Source: Pseudomonadota bacterium
GTDB taxonomy: Bacteria; SAR324; XYD2-FULL-50-16; JAHJRI01
Direction: 5' to 3'
DNA length: 19,388 nucleotides
Assembly: GCA_022360105.1 (NCBI GenBank)
Contig: JAKSDL010000641.1
Span: 1 to 19,388 of the forward strand
Shown piece by piece: positions 15,318-19,388 of this stretch. A model generated the notes under the pieces. That model searched no databases. It was given only the letters and a program-made list of their open reading frames with translations, and was not told the origin of the DNA. The first letter of the stretch is position 1; each line of letters starts with the position of its first letter. The position numbers were made by a program, and so were the translations under genes.

Positions 15318-16922
15318 ATGTTTTTACGAATAATCGATTTCATTCGTCTGGTATTGCCGCATACCATTAAAAGCCAGATGATTCTGATGGTATCTGTTTT
15401 AGCGGGAATTCAGATTCTGATTACAGCCATCGCATTTGAAAGCATGCTGACCGATCAGCTTGAGTCGGGGATCGGGCAAAAGGCGTTAAATACATCCAAA
15501 ACCCTGGCGCTGATGCCGAATGTTCGTGATGCTTTGGTTAATGATGATAATATAGCCGATATCCAGGAACTGGCGGAATCCGTTCGCAGGGAAACCGGGG
15601 CTGCCTTTGTGGTAGTAGGTAACAGGGATGGCATCCGGCTCTCCCACCCTAACCCTGACAATATCGGCAAGACCTTTGTTGGAGGCGATTTTGAAACGGC
15701 TGTAAGGAAAGGCAAGGCCTACACATCTGTTTCCACCGGCACCCTGGGCAGGTCTCTGAGGGGGTTTGCACCGGTAAAAAATACAGCGGGCGAGATTGTA
15801 GGATTCGTTTCAGTTGGCTATCTGGAAAGCAATATTACCAAAGCTGTCATGAGGGAACAGATCAAAGTTGGCAGTTACATATTCATGATATTGTTCTCAG
15901 GCGCCCTGGGTGCCAGCCTGATAGCAGCCTATATCAAGCGGGTAACCCTTAATATGGAGCCGTCCGAGATAGCGTCCCTGCACCTGGAGAGAGAAATCAT
16001 CTTAAATGCCGTGAGGGAAGGTATTATCGCGCTGGACAAGAAAGGGTCTGTCCGTTTTGCCAACCGGGAGGCCGAGCGACTGTTGCAAGTGGGCTCGCAA
16101 CTGGAGGGACAATCGATTCGGGAAATCCTTCCGGAAATAGAACCGGAACTCTATCTTGCCAATAATGAAACGGTTAGGGATAAAGAGATACTGATCCGGA
16201 ACCAGGGTATGATTTTTAATATGCACACCGTGGGCACCGGGGACAAAAAGTTTGGATTGGTGGCATCTTTTCGGCGCAAGGATGAAATCGATTATCTTAA
16301 CCAGGAGCTCAGCGTGATCAATCAAACCTCAGATCTGCTCAGGGTGCAAAGTCATGAATATTCCAACAAACTGCACACAATTGGCGGTTTACTGCAAATT
16401 GAAGAATACGAAGAAGCCAAAACTCTTATTCTTAAAGAGTCCTACCTGTTTCATGATGTCATGGAATACCTGGATGAAAAGGTCAATTGCCCCCTGGTGA
16501 ACGGCATGCTGATAGGTAAGTTCAATAAGGCAGGTGAATTGAAATGTCGTCTGGAGTTCGATTTTAATGGCAGCTGGCTCTCCTCGCCATCATTTCCTGA
16601 ACACCTGGTGACTGTCCTTGGAAATTTAATCGACAATGCCATTGAAGCTGCTCTTGGTTCAAAAGCGTTGGAACCCCTTGTTCGCGTGGCCTTGTCTGAA
16701 GATGACAAAACATTTTTTGCCTCTATTGAAGATAATGGTCCCGGAATTCCCGAAGATTTGGATATTTTTAGAAAAGGGGTATCTTCAAAAGCCGAAGGAA
16801 GGGGGATTGGACTTTATAATGTGGTTACATCGCTGGAGGTGATGTCAGGAACCATCCGACAGAAAGATACCGGCCACGATGGCACCTGTTTTAACATTCA
16901 AATACCAAAAATCGGTTCATAA
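15318..16922 (+). CDS. dcuS: DcuS/CitA-family sensor histidine kinase, likely C4-dicarboxylate sensor
   Basis: A 534-residue membrane kinase: TM1 at about 21-42, periplasmic PDC sensor at 43-180, TM2 at 184-205, cytoplasmic PAS at about 222-320 and kinase core at 335-530. The phosphoacceptor is His346 in QSHEYSNKLHTIGGLLQ. The ATP site shows N436/N440, DNGPGIP at 472-478 and GRGIGL at 494-499. In the PDC domain, Arg107, His110, Phe120, Arg148 and Phe150 correspond, as I recall, to E. coli DcuS Arg107, His110, Phe120, Arg147 and Phe149, which bind C4-dicarboxylates. Citrate sensors have Lys at the last position. Fumarate, malate or succinate is thus the probable ligand. The response regulator gene starts two bases later and a DcuB-like carrier follows. 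Confidence 0.9.
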   Translation: MFLRIIDFIRLVLPHTIKSQMILMVSVLAGIQILITAIAFESMLTDQLESGIGQKALNTSKTLALMPNVRDALVNDDNIADIQELAESVRRETGAAFVVVGNRDGIRLSHPNPDNIGKTFVGGDFETAVRKGKAYTSVSTGTLGRSLRGFAPVKNTAGEIVGFVSVGYLESNITKAVMREQIKVGSYIFMILFSGALGASLIAAYIKRVTLNMEPSEIASLHLEREIILNAVREGIIALDKKGSVRFANREAERLLQVGSQLEGQSIREILPEIEPELYLANNETVRDKEILIRNQGMIFNMHTVGTGDKKFGLVASFRRKDEIDYLNQELSVINQTSDLLRVQSHEYSNKLHTIGGLLQIEEYEEAKTLILKESYLFHDVMEYLDEKVNCPLVNGMLIGKFNKAGELKCRLEFDFNGSWLSSPSFPEHLVTVLGNLIDNAIEAALGSKALEPLVRVALSEDDKTFFASIEDNGPGIPEDLDIFRKGVSSKAEGRGIGLYNVVTSLEVMSGTIRQKDTGHDGTCFNIQIPKIGS

Positions 16923-16924
16923 CG

Positions 16925-17602
16925 ATGCTCAAAGTATTAATAGTCGAAGACGATATCAATGTCTCCCGGTTACATTCCAGGTTTGCCGAAAAAATCGAGG
17001 GATTCGAAGTCGTGGGGATTGCGAACACCCTGGAAGATGCAAAAGAGATGGTGCAACTGCTTGAACCGGATCTGATCCTGTTGGATGTCTTTTTCCCGGT
17101 TGGAACCGGTTTGGAGCTCTTAAAAGAAATTCGCGAGCAGGACAGCCAGGTCGACGTTATTCTAATCACAGCTGCCCGTGAAGCCCAAACATTCAGGCAG
17201 GCTATTCACGGGGGCGCTTTTGATTATATTGTTAAACCGGTGATTTTTGACCGGTTTAAAAAAGCCATGGAACGTTTCCGCAAATTCCGGCAGGAACTGA
17301 AAACAGATGCAGCTTTTGACCAGGAAGATATTGATGAGCTGCTGGAGATAAAGAATGACCAGCCTAACACCGGTGATGTTCCCAAGGGAATTGATCCCAT
17401 CACACTGGAAAAGGTCAAGGAAACCCTGTTTAACAGCAAAGAAAGCCTCAATGCCGAAGAGGTCGGACAACTGATCGGGCTTAGCCGCAACACAGCCCGC
17501 CGTTACCTGGAATACCTGGTTTCGATCGATATGATACGGGTCGATCTGGAATACGGTACCATCGGTCGACCGGAGAAAAAATTCTCCCGGATCAATTCTT
17601 AA
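16925..17602 (+). CDS. dcuR: DcuR/CitB-family response regulator
   Basis: A 225-residue two-component regulator. The receiver domain (1-120) has acidic residues D9/D10, the phosphorylation site Asp54 in LILLDVFFPVGTG, Thr82 and Lys104 in Tyr-Ile-Val-Lys-Pro. The C-terminal domain (about 150-222) has the winged helix of the CitB/DcuR family, with LSRNTARRYLEYLV near residues 188-201. The gene begins two bases after the kinase stop, so they form one operon. It probably activates the carrier gene just downstream in response to C4-dicarboxylates, as in E. coli; that target is inferred. Confidence 0.9.
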   Translation: MLKVLIVEDDINVSRLHSRFAEKIEGFEVVGIANTLEDAKEMVQLLEPDLILLDVFFPVGTGLELLKEIREQDSQVDVILITAAREAQTFRQAIHGGAFDYIVKPVIFDRFKKAMERFRKFRQELKTDAAFDQEDIDELLEIKNDQPNTGDVPKGIDPITLEKVKETLFNSKESLNAEEVGQLIGLSRNTARRYLEYLVSIDMIRVDLEYGTIGRPEKKFSRINS

Positions 17603-17644
17603 AAGCTTCAATTTTCTTCCGTGAGCATTATGAGCAAAACTGTG

Positions 17645-17736
17645 CTTTATGGAGAATAAAGAGAGTAAGTCCTCAATATTTTCTCATCTCATCCGCTTTC
17701 CTATACTGAATACAGGTTAAAGCAGCTTTGCTTTAA
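17645..17736. promoter_or_regulatory. Inverted repeats and weak promoter upstream of the dcu carrier gene
   Basis: CTTTAT/ATAAAG flank GGAGA at 17645-17661. TTAAAGCA (17717-17724) and TGCTTTAA (17729-17736) form a perfect 8-base inverted repeat around GCTT. Between them a TATACT box (17702-17707) may be a -10, with a poor -35. The second repeat begins 10 bases after that box, where an operator or early-transcript hairpin would act. Binding by the DcuR-like protein is a guess. Confidence 0.4.
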
Positions 17737-17776
17737 TCCGTAATCACCGATTAACCCTCTTTACGACTGACAAAAA

Positions 17777-17796
17777 CGTGGTGCCCCCACGGGCAC
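17777..17796 (+). promoter_or_regulatory. Two overlapping, mutually exclusive hairpins before the dcu ribosome site
   Basis: CGTGG/CCACG (17777-17781 with 17787-17791) and GTGCCC/GGGCAC (17781-17786 with 17791-17796) share bases and cannot form together. They end 10 bases before the GGAGGA ribosome site at 17807-17812. They may tune translation or mRNA stability. Confidence 0.35.
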
Positions 17797-17817
17797 AGGA
17801 AAATCCGGAGGATGAGT

Positions 17818-19143
17818 ATGTTATATTTACAATTTATATTTTTATTAATCATGCTGTACATAGGCAGCCGCTACGGCGGTATTGGCCTTGGTGTGGTTTC
17901 AGGTATCGGACTGCTGATAGAGGTTTTTATCTTTCAGATGACTCCCACCTCACCGCCTATCACTGTGATGTTGATTATCCTGGCGGTTGTCACCTGTGCT
18001 TCCGTGCTGGAAGCAGCCGGCGGTTTGAAATACATGCTTCAGGTGGCTGAAAGAATTCTGCGGGCCAATCCCAGGAAAATTACCTTTTTGGGTCCCCTGG
18101 TCACCTATACCATGACTTTTATGCTGGGAACCGGACATGCCGTATATTCAGTTATGCCCATTATCGGAGACGTTGCCCTGAAAAACAAGATCAGACCGGA
18201 ACGTCCCATGGCAGCAGCTTCTGTGGCCTCCCAGCTTGGAATCACCGCCAGCCCGATTTCAGCAGCCGTAGTTTACTATTTGTCACAAATGGTCAGTGTT
18301 GACAGCAATATTACGCTGTTCAGTATCTTGGGGGTGACAATTCCCGCGACCCTGTGTGGAACGTTGGCAATGTCGCTTTATAGTTTACGACGGGGAGCGG
18401 AGCTGGAAAATGATAAAGAATACAAAAAACGAATGGCGGACCCTGTCTGGAAAAAGAGAATCGAAGAAACAACAGCTTCCTCCCTGGGCGAGGAACTGCC
18501 CGTGGCAGCCCGTCGTTCCGTACTGCTCTTTTTGCTGGCCCTGGTAACTATTGTGATCGTTGCGATGGTGCCTTCAATCAGAACTATTGGTGACGCAGTC
18601 AAACCAGTCAAAATGTCCGTGATCATTCAAATGATGATGCTGGCTTTTGGTGGTATTATCCTGATGGTAACCAAAACCAAAACCAACACAATTGCTGAAG
18701 GGGTTGTTTTTAAGTCGGGAATGGTGGCAGCTATTGCCATTTTTGGTATTGCCTGGATGAGCGACACCTATTTCCAACACGCTATGCCTGCCTTTAAGGG
18801 GGGTATCACCGAAATGGTCCAAAGCTATCCCTGGACATTTGCCCTGGCCATGTTTACTGTTTCAGTTGTGATTAACTCACAGGCGGCCACCTGCAGGATG
18901 ATGTTACCGGTAGGTTTGGGGCTTGGTCTCTCACCGGCACTACTGATAGGAATCATGCCGGCTTGCTACGGATATTTCTTCATTCCGAACTATCCTTCCG
19001 ATATTGCTACGTGTACCTTTGATACCACAGGTACCACCAAAATCGGGAAGTTCTATTTTAATCATAGTTTCATGATCCCCGGTTTAATCGGGGTTCCCAC
19101 AGCCTGTCTGATAGGGTATACCCTGGCGCAATTTCTGCTGTAG
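17818..19143 (+). CDS. dcuB: Anaerobic C4-dicarboxylate carrier, DcuA/DcuB family
   Basis: A 441-residue inner-membrane antiporter for C4-dicarboxylates such as fumarate and succinate. I chose the ATG at 17818: GGAGGA sits five bases upstream, whereas the ATG at 17812 overlaps it, and the protein then begins Met-Leu like E. coli DcuB. About ten or more hydrophobic helices are visible. Family segments include YGGIGLGVVSGIG, GTGHAVYSVMPII, KNKIRPERPMAAASVASQLG, the VINSQAAT region, ACYGYFFIPNYPSD and the FNHSFMIPGLIGV segment, which align closely with my memory of DcuB. It completes a sensor-regulator-carrier module and would support fumarate respiration or dicarboxylate exchange. Confidence 0.92.
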   Translation: MLYLQFIFLLIMLYIGSRYGGIGLGVVSGIGLLIEVFIFQMTPTSPPITVMLIILAVVTCASVLEAAGGLKYMLQVAERILRANPRKITFLGPLVTYTMTFMLGTGHAVYSVMPIIGDVALKNKIRPERPMAAASVASQLGITASPISAAVVYYLSQMVSVDSNITLFSILGVTIPATLCGTLAMSLYSLRRGAELENDKEYKKRMADPVWKKRIEETTASSLGEELPVAARRSVLLFLLALVTIVIVAMVPSIRTIGDAVKPVKMSVIIQMMMLAFGGIILMVTKTKTNTIAEGVVFKSGMVAAIAIFGIAWMSDTYFQHAMPAFKGGITEMVQSYPWTFALAMFTVSVVINSQAATCRMMLPVGLGLGLSPALLIGIMPACYGYFFIPNYPSDIATCTFDTTGTTKIGKFYFNHSFMIPGLIGVPTACLIGYTLAQFLL

Positions 19144-19388
19144 GGCTGCGGATCAGGTCAATCTCTTGCTCCGTGAGATGTTTATTTTTAAGCAACTCCT
19201 CAAGTATTCCCTCGTGTATGAGTTCTGCCAATGGTACTGAGTGGTGTTGCTGAAATTGAAAAAACAATAAATTGGTTCTGTTTTAACTGGAGATAAGTGG
19301 TTCTTACTCCCATTGTTCTTTTCCGTTAAACTCCTAAAATACATTTTGAATAAATTTGTTTTGTTGTATCCATTGGATTAAAAAGGAA
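19144..19388. other. AT-rich tail after dcuB, possible gene remnant on the minus strand
   Basis: No supported gene. On the minus strand, bases 19267 back to about 19140 translate to a helical, protein-like stretch (Pro-Leu-Ala-Glu-Leu-Ile-His-Glu-Gly-Ile-Leu-Glu-Glu-Leu-Leu, then Leu-Thr-Glu-Gln-Glu-Ile) that runs into the dcuB antisense. It may be a fragment of a decayed gene, but I do not recognise the family. No clear terminator hairpin for dcuB was seen. Confidence 0.2.

Overview
This window reads as an accessory catabolic region from a free-living anaerobe, most likely a Desulfobacterota (Deltaproteobacteria) relative. That placement is inferred from gene content: a cytoplasmic molybdopterin enzyme with small ferredoxins and a TorD-type chaperone, a sigma-54 enhancer-binding regulator, a TRAP transporter, a DcuS/DcuR/DcuB set and a chemoreceptor. 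No rRNA, tRNA, CRISPR array or intact insertion sequence was seen.

Layout. (1) 1-1711, plus strand: the 3' part of a TorD-like chaperone gene, then a polyferredoxin. (2) 1740-1873: a repeat element with long inverted arms and a third degenerate half-copy. (3) 1884-3992, minus strand: a GAF-GAF-AAA+-HTH sigma-54 activator whose GAF domain is visibly duplicated in tandem. (4) 3993-4527: a gene-free control region with two copies of a bipartite repeat and a good -24/-12 promoter. (5) 4528-7106: a molybdopterin oxidoreductase of the acetylene hydratase/transhydroxylase/catechol dehydroxylase type, overlapping a 109-residue ferredoxin by 4 bases. (6) 7428-10389: a complete TRAP transporter (DctP, DctQ, DctM). 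(7) 10513-12297, minus strand: an SLC13-type carrier with RCK_C-like insertions. (8) 12641-14320: a multi-pass methyl-accepting chemotaxis protein. (9) 14400-15001: a Phd/PIN toxin-antitoxin pair. (10) 15034-15110: a second, diverged copy of the repeat element. (11) 15318-19143: a DcuS-like sensor kinase, a DcuR-like response regulator and a DcuB-like C4-dicarboxylate carrier.

How the genes may work together. The most interesting unit is 1884-10389. The regulator would sense a small molecule through its GAF pair, bind the repeated sites upstream, and activate the sigma-54 promoter in front of the molybdoenzyme. The TRAP system would import the substrate. The enzyme has no Tat signal, so it should act in the cytoplasm, with electrons passing through the small ferredoxin and possibly the polyferredoxin. 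The enzyme aligns well with acetylene hydratase but lacks that protein's catalytic Asp and one of its four [4Fe-4S] cysteines, so its reaction is open. The Dcu block is a separate C4-dicarboxylate (fumarate/succinate) sensing and exchange module; its sensor keeps the ligand-binding residues known from E. coli DcuS.

All family assignments come from reading translations and from memory of the families; no database search was possible.
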